Assembly: GCF_037893015.1 (NCBI RefSeq)
Contig: NC_133663.1
Location: 224,647,564-224,711,563, forward strand
DNA length: 64,000 nucleotides
DNA from: Macrotis lagotis
Taxonomy: Eukaryota > Chordata > Mammalia > Peramelemorphia > Peramelidae
Direction of reading: 5' to 3'
Below, one piece after another: positions 1 through 10,888 of the stretch; within the stretch, counting starts at the first letter, position 1, and each line of letters begins with the position of its first letter. The notes under the pieces are model-generated. The model ran no database searches, was not told the origin of the DNA, and worked only from the letters and a program-made list of their open reading frames with translations. Position numbers and translations under genes: made by a program.

Positions 1-533
1 AAGGAATCCTCTAATTTTTGTTTAGGTAAGGAGTGATGAGTTGAGGGCCCTTGGGTGGGCAGTGATTTGTAACCCACAGGTTTTTCTAAAGTGCAAAATA
101 AACTGACTGCTCCCTCAATCTTTTACTCTCCCTTCCAAAAAGGAAAAAAAGAAAAAGGGAGGAGTTGAATCTTCCCAGACCACCATCATCTTTCTTCTTT
201 CACTGCTTCAGCTTAGGGGTAGTAACTTTCTTCTCACATTCCTTTATCCTGGATTCTGCAAGAAGCAGTCCTGGGTAATTTGAATAAGCTTGCCCTGTAA
301 AGTCAGGGGAACTTAGAAGACTTGAGAGACAATTGGGGAAAATTTACTATATTTGGTCCAACTTAGATGTCACACTGCCCCACTCTGCTGTTTACAACCA
401 ATAGAGATGAGAGAAGCTGTGAATGTTATTGAATCCTGGATGAGTTTTGTGTGAACTTTAAGTATCTAAAACACAAGGAAAATCTTTGGAGTAGGAACAC
501 CATAGTCTAGCAATGTATTTCAACTATAATTCA
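1..533. other. no recognised feature
   Basis: Unique-looking AT-rich sequence. I see no open reading frame with recognisable protein content and no repeat family I can name. Confidence 0.4.
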
Positions 534-535
534 CA

Positions 536-578
<43 letters not shown>

Positions 579-587
579 ACACACAAC
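534..587 (+). repeat. (CA)n microsatellite
   Basis: About 25 CA units with one CATA interruption near the right end. Confidence 0.95.
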
Positions 588-1194
588 ATGTGTTTCTTCA
601 GTGTCCTATAAAGAGAGCTTGTTCTTTTGAAAATAGGTGGTATTGGTAATGATGACATTAGTTGTTGGAAGTTTCAGAGACCTGGAGGAAGAATGATGAT
701 GGGGATTGATGATGACCTGCCAAGAGTTCTGGAAAGAGTGATGACAGTACCACCTCTTGGGAACTTCAATCAAGGTCATCTATTGAGGAAATGTATAAAG
801 CAACTTCTCCTCAGAGCCCTCTTTCCTTCATCACTGTGATTGAGTCAGTTTTGCAAAGTGGGTTTAATTATCATTTGTGGTAGGGAGCAATATTTTTATA
901 TCATCCCACTATTCATAGAATTTAGGTTTAAAAATATTGAAACTGTACTTGAGATCTGTTTGGCTCTGGGCAATAAGCCTTGGACTATTGTTGTAACTTC
1001 CTGGTAACCTAAGTACAAAACAGCTGGGACACAAGGGACTCAGATGGCAAACAGACACTTGCCTAAAAGTCTATTTTACTTTGGAACTCAAAATTTTCTA
1101 AAAATGAATGTTGAAAACTCTCTTTATACCTTATTGGAAAATGTTAGTAAGTTAAAAAAAATTAAAGACTATTTTATGGAGAACTCACCCAAGA
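588..1194. other. no recognised feature
   Basis: Unique-looking sequence. Two short open frames (70 and 69 codons) have no recognisable content and look like chance frames. Confidence 0.35.
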
Positions 1195-1535
1195 CAAATA
1201 CTTACTTGGTGGTCAGAAAAAATAATGTGAGGACACTCTCAAGGTCTTTCTGAAGAACTTTGGAATAGATTGTTAGACATGGGAGGCTCTGGCATAGAAG
1301 GTATGTGCTCTATGAATGAAGTAGAATTGAAGTAGTTCAAAAGAAATATGGATGAGCAAATTTAGAGAATCCACTCTAAATGTTCAGGTGGCCAGTTTGT
1401 ACTCAACCTGTAGTAGAACCTTCTGAGCTCATATTGGTCTGATCAGCCACAGTCAGACATAGTGTAACTTGACTTTAACATAGTGATGTCATTTTGGTCT
1501 TCTTGATGAATGAAGGACAACAACCAGACATTTAT
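1195..1535 (+). mobile_element. LINE 3' coding fragment with C2H2-like finger (copy 1)
   Basis: Read in the plus direction this stretch has a decayed coding character: a segment resembling LSRSFxxTLE, then a zinc-finger-like tail whose key residues can be read near 1395-1480 (CSRTF, a stop, AHIGLISHSQT). The same sequence recurs in antisense at 63225-63600, so it is an interspersed repeat and not a host gene. Finger motifs of this kind occur near the end of some non-LTR retrotransposon proteins; I would guess an RTE- or CR1-type LINE but cannot name the family. Confidence 0.5.
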
Positions 1536-1554
1536 TTTGTTTCTATGTACATAA

Positions 1555-1680
1555 GTATCTATTGTCTCTCTTGATAGAATGCAAACCCATTGAGTACAGG
1601 GACTACTTAATTTTTTTTCTGTGTATCTCCTATCTAGCACAATTTGTGTTTAATAAATTGCTTGTTAATTGATCTATTGA
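1555..1680 (+). mobile_element. L2-like LINE 3' end
   Basis: Matches the remembered L2 3'UTR pattern: a 'gaatgcaa..cc..ttgag..cagggac' segment, then 'tagcaca', then an AATAAATTGCTTGTT ending. Old and diverged. Confidence 0.55.
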
Positions 1681-2228
1681 TTGGTTCAAGACTAGGCTGA
1701 GGTTACCAAGGATAATAATATTAGATCATTGTTGCCATCATATTTCAACCTGTATGTCATTCTCCTTTGTCAAATAGTTCAGTATCCAGACCAGACTTTC
1801 TACCCTTGCCTTCACACTTGTTCTCCTCCTTCTATATATACATTGACATAACATCAAACACCTTTGTGGTTCAATTCATTAACTTCATCAACGCCCACAG
1901 CCAGCTCACTAGAGGGGTGGTCATACTTAAGATCTCACTGTCATCCATAACTCTCTTGAACTCTGAACTTCTGATCTTCCTCCTATTATCTCCCTCCTCC
2001 TATACCTATTTGTTTTTCTCATTATGACCTTCAAGTTTTCCTCTCTGTTCTCTCCATCCTTTACACTTGCTCTGGACTTACTTTTCCTTTCTTATACATA
2101 CACACATTCAAACAAACACAAGCATATGTACACATATATATTTACAATTAAAGGATCCTAGGTATAGACCTGAACTTTAGATATCTCTCATACCTCTCAT
2201 TTTGAAGATGAGAAACCCGAATTCCTTA
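1681..2228. other. no recognised feature
   Basis: Pyrimidine-rich unique sequence. An 86-codon plus-strand frame (1767-2027) is low complexity and hydrophobic and looks like a chance frame. Confidence 0.35.
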
Positions 2229-2413
2229 GAAGTTAAACAACTTGGGGGTGGCTAGGTGGTGCAGTGGATAAAGCACCAGTCCTGGAGTCAGGACTACCTG
2301 GGTTCAAATCTGGTGTCAAACACTTAATAATTACCTAGCTGTGTGGCCTTGGGCAAGCCACTTAACCCCATTTGCCTTGCAAAAACCTAAAAAAAAGAAG
2401 TTAAACAACTTGG
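2229..2413 (+). mobile_element. short CORE-SINE (type A) with perfect 17-bp TSD
   Basis: tRNA-related head (GGCTAGGTGGTGCAGTGG, B-box GGTTCAAATC), CORE region and tail CCTTGCAAAAACCTAAAAAA. The SINE body is 2246-2396, flanked by the identical duplication GAAGTTAAACAACTTGG at 2229-2245 and 2397-2413. The perfect duplication marks a fairly recent, L1-type insertion. A frame running through it (2341-2688) is not a gene. Confidence 0.95.
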
Positions 2414-2985
2414 CTGAGGACACAAAGGTAGTGTCTGAAGGGGGATCTTGGGGAACTCAGATCTTCCTAATGCCAAGGAAAATACATTATTCACTATATC
2501 CCACTACAATTTTTTATCAAATTATCTTCATAGTTTACCCAGTTCTTTCTGTATTATTTCTTCTGGGAAATTGCACAGTGATTTTTAATGACTCCAAGCT
2601 GTCCACTGAAACAAAATCCAATCTTTTAGACATCAGTATTCTTCTAGTGATGCTATATTACTGTGAGTCATACAATCTCTATCTCTGAAGAGTAAAATTT
2701 GGAAGTTATTCAAAGGACAATGGAAAAGTGACCATTCGGTTCTAGTAGGCTTTAACCTACTTTAGTTAAAAGAAGCAGGATAAAGGATGTCAACATTTAG
2801 AGATTGAAATTTTAGTTCAAGTTTTAATATTCTAATGGTAAAGAAGATCAATGTTAATAATGAAAAAAGTTGGGATATTAAGATTTTAAAGTCTATCATG
2901 GAATCCCAGATTGGGAAGGGATATTCAAAGTCATCTTGCCAGTCAACTAGCATCAGTCAAATCTTACTATATACCAGACAATGTC
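2414..2985. other. no recognised feature
   Basis: AT-rich unique sequence without recognisable coding or repeat content. Confidence 0.35.
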
Positions 2986-2989
2986 TAGG

Positions 2990-3228
2990 TTATGTAGTAG
3001 GTAGAGTATAGGGTTAAAAGTCTGGAAGACTCATTCTTCTGGATTCAAATATGACTTCAGACAGTAGTTGTGTGACCCTCAGCAAGTCATTTCATCTTAT
3101 TATCTTAGTTTCCTCATCTGTAAAATGAGCCAGAGAAGGAAATGGCAAACCACTCTAACATCTTTGTCAAGAAAGCCCTAAATGGGGTCACAAAATGTCA
3201 GACAAAACTGAAAAACTGATTAACAACA
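2990..3228 (+). mobile_element. MAR1-like CORE-SINE (type B)
   Basis: Longer CORE-SINE class: 'agcaagtcatttca', 'tcctcatctgtaaaatgag', 'gaaggaaatggcaaacc', and an ending like 'ctgaaaaactgattaacaac'. Diverged, no clear TSD. Confidence 0.8.
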
Positions 3229-5236
3229 GTCACAGTATTAAATGTTGTCATCAGAGATGTATGACTCACAAAAGAAATATTGTGAGAGTAAAGGATAATC
3301 AATGGATAGTTTATATTGCTATGCTATATTAAGAGATTTAGAGAAAGGTCCTACGTCCAACCCCAAACATTGGGTGAATTTCATGAGGTGAATCCATGGA
3401 ACTCATGGGGCAAGAATAGTTGAGGATAAGAAGGCAGAGATAGGTTGTAATCTGCATCACTGGAGCGAGTACTTGTAGCAACACTAGAAATGAAAGCAAG
3501 TTTCTATCTTATTCTCAGATCATTTCTGAAGTGATTACATTTTGGGCAGTCAGACTGGACTTGAGGTTCTTGAAGCTCTTGGGGCTCTTGAGGCTCCAGT
3601 GAAATAATGAATGCAAAACACTTTTTAGATCTTAAAGTAGCAAGTAAATATCAAGTCCTCCTAATCCCCATTTATTTATACATGGAAGACCTAGAACTAA
3701 TAAGTAGAAGTTATGTGGAACCAAAATTTGAATTCAATTAAGAGTTTATAACCATTATGGCTCCTCCAGAAGAATATGACACAGTGGTATACAGAAAATG
3801 AAAGTGTTCACGAATAGTGGAGCAAATGACGTTCTGTATTTGCTGCACTGAAATGAAATGAAAGTCAGATTTCAGGTGTTTGCTAGCTAAGACTCCTCTC
3901 ATGCCCACACTTCTACACATCTCACTTAAAACTGTTAGATTCAAAAGCAATCCCTCATTCTTTTAATTCAAGACCCTCCCTCAATAGGGGCATTAGATCC
4001 AAAAAACTATCTTCCTCCTCCTATCTTCAATGCTAAATCCAAATCCTAGGATTCTCTTAAGGTCTTAAATGTCTCACAAAACTTCTCTTGAACTATCTTT
4101 TAATGGAAAACCATTATTTTGGAACCATCTTCATTTGCCCAGAGACTGAACTATTGCCTTCTTACTCAAGGGTGCACCACTGAATTTACTGGGACTTGTC
4201 TTTCTCCTTCTATCCCATCCTGTCCTTTTACTAGATTATCTCTAACATGGTAGGACGTCTTCCACACCTGACTCGGGCACAAGTCAAGGGTTCCCTGGTA
4301 AGTGGTATTTCACTACCACCTGCTGCCCATCCTATGCTAAGCAGGTGAGCATTCTTAAGTGCTGCAATATGAGACAGCCACGTGCATACAACTTACTTGC
4401 TATTATTGGTCAGAACTCTAAAGAGGAATGAATTTTATAGTTCTTGATCTGAAAAGAAAAAAGGGATTAAATTTCTTCTTGGATCAATGGGTATAAGTCG
4501 CAGCAAAGTAAATTTCAACTCACTATAGTAATAAGAGCTGTTCAAAAATGGAATTGATTGCTTAGAAAGATGATCCGGTATTTGAAGACCTCCATGGATG
4601 AGAAATTCATCTAGTCACTAGATTTCAGGTCACTAGTCACTGGATAATGGTCAAATTGTTATCAATAGGATTTGCATATTGAGTGTCTGTGGGGATTCCT
4701 TCTAATTCTGGAACTCCATAAAATTAGGAAATTTAATACAAATGATTTCTCCTTTCCCATTTCTTTTACAGTTTCCTGTATAGTTATGACTCACAAGTCC
4801 ATCCACAGTATATAAAAACCTTGGCATTCCCCTTAGACTAGGCCTGAGGTAGTCTATGATTTCTAATTGCCATGCAGGCCCAGAGAGCCATTGACTTGTT
4901 CCAAATGAAGTCAGAGGTTGTTGAATTTGAAAACCATTTAGCCTAAGAAAATTTCCAAAGCTTGTTACTGAAATGCCATTTTTATGGAGTCTGTTCATTA
5001 TTTACAACTTCTTACTTGAAAATGTAAACACTTCTATTAAATTATTCTAAATAAACTTTCAGGTTTCTCCATGAGAGGAGCCAACATACAGTTTGATGGC
5101 ATGCCATTGTGCATGCTATATAATGAAGATGGCCTGTTATATAGTATTATAAATGCAAATTAAAATTATGTATTTATATCGTGTTTGAAATTAAACAATA
5201 TTTGATTTCTCCTTTGTTCCCATAGAAACAATGACA
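3229..5236. other. mostly unique sequence
   Basis: About 2 kb without a gene. 3600-3740 has weak MIR-like phrases. Open frames on the minus strand at 3738-3950 and 4702-4998 (70 and 98 codons) show no recognised domain and no start context. Confidence 0.35.
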
Positions 5237-5356
5237 ATTTGCTATAGAAAATGAAGGGCTCACCTATTCAATAAATTAATCATTTAATAAATATATTAAA
5301 TGTATAGTATCATGTAATAAATTTAGTAAATGAGCATTTATTAAACATTTATTATG
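5237..5356 (+). repeat. AT-rich fragment of an old interspersed family
   Basis: Contains 'attcaataaattaatcattt' and 'catttattaaacatttattatgtg', the opening phrase of the family also seen at 41975-42265. Short and diverged. Confidence 0.35.
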
Positions 5357-5606
5357 TGTAGCTAGAGTGCTAGAGTGCTAGACCTAAAGTCTAGAAGACT
5401 AGTTTTCTTGAGTTCAGAAGTGACCTCACGCATTTACTAGCTGTATGACCCTGGGCAAGTCACTTAACCCTGTTGCTTCAATTTCCTCATCTGTAAAATG
5501 AGTTGAAGAAAGAAATGACAAACTGCTTTAGCATCTTTGCCAAGAGAATCCCAAATGGGATCTTGAAGAGTCAGGCATAACTGAAATGACTGAAAAAACA
5601 ACAGTA
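5357..5606 (+). mobile_element. MAR1-like CORE-SINE (type B)
   Basis: Shows 'tgaccctgggcaagtcactt', 'cctcatctgtaaaatgag', 'catctttgccaagag', and the ending 'gaaatgactgaaaaaacaac'. The head holds a small repeat of GCTAGAGT. Confidence 0.85.
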
Positions 5607-5682
5607 TATGCCAGACATTGTATTTGTGTCTTGGGGGGGGGTACAAAGAAAAAAAGAAAAAGGAATCAGCATATGGCAGGAT

Positions 5683-5845
5683 ATAATGGAAAGAGTCTCT
5701 GGGTGCGAGGACCTGAGTTCAAATACTATTTCCTATACTTACTACCTGTGTGGCCTTTAGCAATTCACTTAAGCTCTCTCCAGGCCTTAATTTCCTTTTC
5801 TGAAATATAAGGGGGTTGTTCTAGATGATTTCTAAGTGTTTATCA
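5683..5845 (+). mobile_element. MIR/THER-like SINE
   Basis: Phrases 'ggacctgagttcaaat', 'acctgtgtggcctttagca', and 'gttctagatgatttctaag' are diverged MIR/THER features. Confidence 0.6.
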
Positions 5846-5920
5846 TCTATCATCTATATCTATCTATCTATCTATCTATCTACCTATCTGTCTATCTATC
5901 TCTATCTCTGTATCTATTTA
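5846..5920 (+). repeat. (TCTA)n microsatellite
   Basis: Imperfect tetranucleotide array with TCTG and ACCT variants. Confidence 0.9.
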
Positions 5921-5944
5921 TAAAAATAAAGCATATACTTAAGC

Positions 5945-6110
5945 ATTGAAGGGACCTTAGAAATCATCTAGTTATCTCATTTTATAGCTACACTGGCAAT
6001 AAAGAAAAGTTCAATAACCTGCTTGATTGTCACATAAATTGCTAGTAGCAGGACCAGGATTTGAATCCAAGTCCCCTAACTCAAAAGACAATATTCTTTA
6101 GTTACGCCCC
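5945..6110 (-). mobile_element. MIR-like SINE, antisense
   Basis: Antisense MIR phrases: 'accttagaaatcatctagt', 'cattttata', 'ggaccaggatttgaatcca'. Old. Confidence 0.55.
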
Positions 6111-6483
6111 CTTGCATATTTATTGTACTACCACTCAATGATAGTTATTAGGAATAGAAAATATGAAATTCAAGGTTTTGAGCACTTAGAATCTAAATTA
6201 GTGTTTAAATTAAATTAATGACATCTAATTTAATAAACCCATTTATTCAAGGCAATTCCAAGCAGAAATCAGAGAAGTTATATAGATTAGGATATAACCC
6301 AAGGAGCAAGATATCTTGGCTCAACATAGAATCACAAAGTCAGCATAAGCTCTAATATGACAATCTGTGACTAGGAAAAAGATTGAGGCATAGCTCTTCG
6401 GCAGAACAGTTTCTTTTCTCCTTCTAGGAACCTCTCCCTGAAGTGAACATGGAATTATATGTGCCTTTTATCAAAGTGTGAGC
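6111..6483. other. no recognised feature
   Basis: AT-rich unique sequence between repeats. Confidence 0.3.
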
Positions 6484-6926
6484 TGGAAGATGGAATCTCT
6501 CTTTTTTAAAAAAAAATGTATTAAAAAATTTTGTTTCAGGGGGGAAGGAAGCAAGATTAAGGGAAAAATTGTAAAACTCAAAATAAATGAAATCTTTAAA
6601 ATGAAAAAAAATAAAAAAGTTTTTTTCATCCATATGCATATGTATACTATTAAGTTACAAAATTTCCTTCCACTCTCCCTTCCCACCCCCTTCCCCTCAG
6701 TGGTAAACATTCAGGTTAGCATTGTACACACCTATTTTTGATAAACATATTTATAGATTAGTCATTTTTGGTATTTGGAAATAGGATCAAAGGAAAGAGA
6801 TACATAAGAGATAATTTTTATAAAGTGTTCATCATATTCTGAAGGGTTATTTTTGTTTTGTTTTTCTTTCTCTGGATTGGGATAACATTGTCTATGGATG
6901 GTCTAAAACATGGAAGATGGAATCTC
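6484..6926. mobile_element. composite L1 insertion, two 3' tails in opposite orientation, 16-bp TSD
   Basis: The identical 16-mer TGGAAGATGGAATCTC lies at 6484-6499 and 6911-6926. Between them, 6537-6616 is a plus-strand L1 3' end (GGAAGGAAGCAAGATTAAGG, AAATTGTAAAACTCAAA, then an A-rich tail), and 6618-6910 reads as antisense L1 3'UTR starting at a T run. Either a younger L1 fragment landed in the T-rich tail of an older antisense L1, or one insertion event produced an inverted structure. Confidence 0.75.
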
Positions 6927-7325
6927 AAAGGGTGTGTATAGAGAGACACCTCTTGACAACTCTGCTCCTCATACAGGTAGACACATCTGAAAAATAACTG
7001 AGCAACAATACTACATTGTGTTATTTATATTTGTCAGTACTTGTGGCATAAAATAATAATATTCCATTTCAGATTTGTTTGTGGAGAGTCTTATGCAAAT
7101 ACCAGATGAGCTCTGGATTATAATCCATTTTCCTTTCATCCTTTTTATCTTTTTTCAGTATTCTCCAAGAAGCTTCTCCAGGTTCTAGAAAGCCCATCTC
7201 TCTTGGCCTTGCTAGCATGTATGCTTCTTAAAAGTAAAAATCATTTCATTTTTGCCTCTGTATCATAATTTTTCACTCTTCTTTTATATCCCCAATCTCC
7301 ATAAAATTTCAAATATGATATTATT
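6927..7325. other. mostly unique, with a shared segment at 6990-7083
   Basis: 6990-7083 resembles 9066-9160 at roughly 80 percent by eye (see findings). The remainder is unrecognised. Confidence 0.5.
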
Positions 7326-7492
7326 TGCTTTTTGACTTTTTTTTAAGAATTCATTTTTATTTTATTATCAAGTTCTCAGTCTCTATCATTTTAGTTTCCC
7401 TTTAAGAAAGCAAGAAAAGCTAAATCCCTATTATAAGCATGTATGGTTAAGCAGAACAAATTCTCACACTGACATTGGCTATGTCAAAAAAT

Positions 7493-7687
7493 GTCTCAGT
7501 CCTTGACAGATTGCTTTCCGTGGAGGGGAGCGGGGAGGGAAGTAAGATTGGGGGGAAAATTGTAAAACTCAAATAAAATCTTTAATAAAAGAAAAAATAA
7601 AAACAAAAAAATAAAAAAGAGTGAGGGGACAGACAAGGGAAGAGGAGATTGAAGATAATAAAAATTTTTTTTAAAAAAGTCTCAGTC
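7493..7687 (+). mobile_element. 5'-truncated L1 3' end with candidate 3' transduction
   Basis: TSD GTCTCAGTC at 7493-7501 and 7679-7687. The insert starts TTGACAGATTGCTTTCCGTGG and runs through the L1 end (AAATTGTAAAACTCAAATAA) to an A-rich tail near 7618. A further 45 bp of non-L1 sequence (from GAGTGAGGGGACAGACAAGG) and a second A-rich tail follow before the TSD. Confidence 0.75.
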
Positions 7688-7741
7688 TTTACTTGGAGTC
7701 CATCACTTCTCTGTCAGGAGATGGGTATTATATTTCATTTT

Positions 7742-7890
7742 GAAATGGGTTAGGGAGCAACTAGGTGGTGTGGTGGATATAGCAACAGCCTTGGAGTCAA
7801 GAGGACCTGAGTTCTAATCTAGTTTCAGACATTTGATACTTAATAGCTAGTTGTGTGTGACCTTGGGCAAGTCACATAACTCCATTTCCT

Positions 7891-7941
<51 letters not shown>

Positions 7942-8067
7942 GAAGGAAGGAAGGAAGGAAGGAAGGAAGGAGGGAAGGAAGGAAGAGAAAGAAAGGAAGG
8001 AAGGAAGGAAGGAAGGAAGGAAGGAAGAAAGAAAGAAAGAAAGGAAGGAAGAAAGAAAGAAAGAAAG

Positions 8068-8098
<31 letters not shown>

Positions 8099-8106
8099 AA
8101 TGGGTT
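7742..8106 (+). mobile_element. short CORE-SINE with a 200-bp GAAA/GGAA tail array
   Basis: The SINE head and core (GCAACTAGGTGGTGTGGTGG through GGGCAAGTCACATAACTCC) occupy 7752-7889; the tail, 7890-8096, is an array of GAAA and GGAA units. The duplication GAAATGGGTT flanks the whole at 7742-7751 and 8097-8106, so the array grew from the SINE's own A tail. An 82-codon minus-strand frame over it is pure repeat. Confidence 0.92.
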
Positions 8107-8877
8107 TTAGTGAGTTCTCTGAATTATGGTTGGTCATTATTTTGATTAGAGTTCTTGGTCTTTCTAGGTTGTTTGTCTTTATAATATTGATGCTATTGTA
8201 TAAATTGTTCCCTTGGTTCTTCTTACTTCATCCCACAATAGTTCATACAAGTCTTCCTGGGTTCCTCTGAAACCATCCTTTTCAATAATTTCTTGCAGTA
8301 CAATAGTATTCCATTACATTCATATATTTGGTTAGCCATTCTCCAGAAGATGGATATCCACTCACAATTTCTAGTTTTTTAACAGTACAAAAAGAGCTAC
8401 TTTTTTGTATATTTGTATTATTTTGTATATTTGTATTATTTTTATCTTTCTTTGATCTCTTTGTTGACTAGATCTAGTAGTCAAAGGATTTATAGTTTGT
8501 TAGCTTTTTGGACATAATTCCAAAATGCTTTACAAAAATGGCTATATCAGGTTTACAGTTTCACCAACAATGCATGAATGTATCTATTTTCCAACTGCCC
8601 TCCAGGATGTCACTTTTCTTTTTTTTGTCAACTTTGCCAATCTGATGGTTACAAAAAATACTGTAGAATTGTTTTAATTTGCATTTTTTCAAGCTATAAG
8701 TAACCTAGAACATTTTAAATATGATTACTGATAGCTTTCATTCCTTCCTCTGAAAATGATCAATTCATATCTTGAACATTTATCAATCAGTTGGGGAATT
8801 TGCCTATTGATTCTCAACTGAAAAATTTTTTTGACCTTTGTTCTTTTCAGCCTTTATGAAGTAAAAGTTAATATAGT

Positions 8878-9088
8878 GAGTTGATGCAGTGGATAGAGTG
8901 CTGGACCCAGAGTTTGGAAGACCTGAATTCAAATACAGCATCAGGCACTTACTGGCTGTGACCCTGGGCAAGTCACTTAATCTCTGTTTGCCTCAGCTTT
9001 CTCATCTGTAAAATGAGGTAGAAAGGAAAATCAGAACAGTATCTTTGCCAAGAAAACCGCAACTCAAAAATAACTGAACAACACAATA
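8878..9088 (+). mobile_element. MAR1-like CORE-SINE (type B)
   Basis: GCAGTGGATAGAGTGCTGGA head, 'ctgggcaagtcacttaatct', 'ctcatctgtaaaatgaggta', 'tatctttgccaagaaaacc', ending 'aataactgaacaacac'. Confidence 0.88.
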
Positions 9089-9265
9089 CTACTTTATGTT
9101 ATTGGCATTTGTCAGTACTTTTGGTATCAAAATAATAACATTCCATTCCAAATTTGTTCAACATTTCCCTAATTGTTGAACACATGGGTTGTCTCTACTT
9201 TTTTTGCTTTTTGATATTTGGAAGGATCCTGCTATGAATTTGTTTTTAATTATTGCATAATTTAA
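9089..9265 (-). mobile_element. antisense L1 fragment
   Basis: 'aataacattccattcc', 'atttgttcaacatttcccta', 'gggttgtctctactttttt' and 'gctatgaat' are in the order of the antisense ORF2 C-terminal region. Confidence 0.6.
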
Positions 9266-9394
9266 TAATTTAATTATTACTCATATAAATGTTTTACAAT
9301 TATATGAATAAAGCTACATAAAGTATGTTTATATAATTAATAATATGTATTCCTGCCAGAAATAATGTGTCTTGTGTGATTCTTTTCATCAGCA

Positions 9395-9893
9395 TTCATT
9401 GTACCAAAGCAAATGCCTGGCCATGCCACTCTCTGATCAATAAACCTTAATGGTTCCTTATTTCTTTTAGGATCAAATACAAACTCCTGTGTTTGCTATT
9501 TAAAGAACTTCACAATTGACCTCTAATTGAATTTTTCAGATTTACTGTATATTATATTGCCTTCCATACTATGAAGTTTTGACAAACTGATTTTCCATCC
9601 CATCTCTGTATCTTTGCTCTCTTATGCAAGGAATATATTCCTTCATTGAAATTCAGGCTAGGAATTTTCCTCCATCTCTGAGAATCTCTAATTACCTTCA
9701 AAATTCAGCTTAAACACCACATTTTACAGGATCCTTTTCATAATCTCTCTAGCTGCTGGACCCTTGGCCTTCCCTTTTTTTGGTAATTACTATTTATATA
9801 TAATTTATACACTGCCTTAATTAATAGAATGTTAATACCTTGAGAACAGGATTGATTCTTTCCTTATTTTCTTTGTCTCCAATGACTCCTAGG
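9395..9893 (+). mobile_element. L2-like LINE 3' region
   Basis: 'aaactcctgtgtttgctatt', 'aaagaacttcacaa', 'attcagcttaaacaccacat', 'aggatccttttcataatctc' and a later 'ttgagaacaggattga' follow the remembered order of the L2 3' coding and untranslated region. Confidence 0.6.
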
Positions 9894-9894
9894 G

Positions 9895-10037
9895 GATCTG
9901 GTCCATGTTCAGTTGAGTCTAACTCTTTGGGACCCCCATGAACCAATACTTGCCACTAGGATTTTTTGACAAAGATTATGGAGTAGTTTGCCATTTCCTT
10001 TCCCAGCACTTTTGATAGATAAAGAAACTGAGGCAAA
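9895..10037 (-). mobile_element. MAR1-like CORE-SINE, antisense, truncated
   Basis: 'gttgagtctaactctttggg', 'gtagtttgccatttcctttc', 'gataaagaaactgaggcaaa' are the antisense tail and core; the tRNA head is absent. Confidence 0.8.
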
Positions 10038-10888
10038 TCAATTGGATGCCTAATTAGGGAATGTCTAAACAAGTGATGGCATATGAATGCAATGGAGTAT
10101 TATAGTGCTCTAAGAAATGATGGGCAAGAAGGGGGTGGAGCCAAAATGACAACAAGAGAAGAGACTATCTTAGGTGCTCTGTCTATGATATTTCAGAAAT
10201 CATAAAATAATGACTCTAAATTTTCGAGAGACAGAACCCACAGAAAGATCCAGTGAGGCAATTCTCCAGAACAAGTTAACCTGGAAAATAGTGGAAAGGC
10301 TCCACTCTATTGGGTTAGGGGGTAGCCTGCCAGAGTGAAGGAACTTCAGCCTCCTGGAGGCAGCCCCAGGGTGACTGGGAGCTGTGGCTCATGGCAGCAG
10401 GAGCAGTTTCCTGACCTACACCCCGGGGAGCACTGGGCACAACTTGGAAGATCAGCAGGGGACCTCTGCCAGAGCTAGAGTGCGAAGCCCAGCCCTCAGG
10501 TCACTCAGCGAGCTGTGGTGACCTGGCAGCCCAGATCCAGGAACTGGAAGCAGGCAGAGGCAGTAAGCAGGAGCCCCCAGGCAACTGAGCCTTGAGTGCT
10601 CAGCCTACCAAATGTGGAGGAGTAGGGAGAGACTTCTGAGGTCTGTCTTCTGTACCTGGAACAAGACTCTGGGGCTCTGACCACATTCAGATCCTAATTG
10701 CAGTCTAGGCCCCCCCCACAGAATAGCAGGACTCCCCTACCTCAGCCCCGTGGCAGAAGGGTGCACTTGTGGTCATTCACAGACCAGGAGGGAAGACAGA
10801 GCTTCACACACTGAGATCCTTGTAGGGGGGTGTCCCAATAATACTCAAAAGCTCAGGAAGCACCCCAAAATCAGGCACAGGCTGAGGA

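Larger units (their letters stand above)
7330..8870 (-). mobile_element. old antisense L1 3' region interrupted by two later insertions
   Basis: Segments 7330-7492, 7688-7741 and 8107-8870 are collinear in antisense L1 order: 3'UTR ('gaaagcaagaaaagctaaat', 'gtccatcacttctctgtcag'), then 'gttggtcattattttgatta', then the ORF2 C-terminal region ('agtattccattacattcata', 'gccattctcc', 'tttgccaatctgatggtta', 'aattttaatttgcatt'-like). They are split by an L1 tail at 7502-7678 and a SINE at 7752-8096. Confidence 0.85.

Noticed and set aside
2246-2396. tRNA genes at the SINE heads
   Set aside because: A- and B-box-like motifs (GGTTCAAATC) recur in every CORE-SINE; no cloverleaf with a paired acceptor stem is preserved.
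5841-5932. CRISPR-like regular repeats
   Set aside because: All regular arrays here are simple microsatellites without unique spacers, and the genome is mammalian.
7889-8137. 82-codon minus-strand frame rich in Phe, Leu and Ser
   Set aside because: Direct translation of the GAAA/GGAA array.
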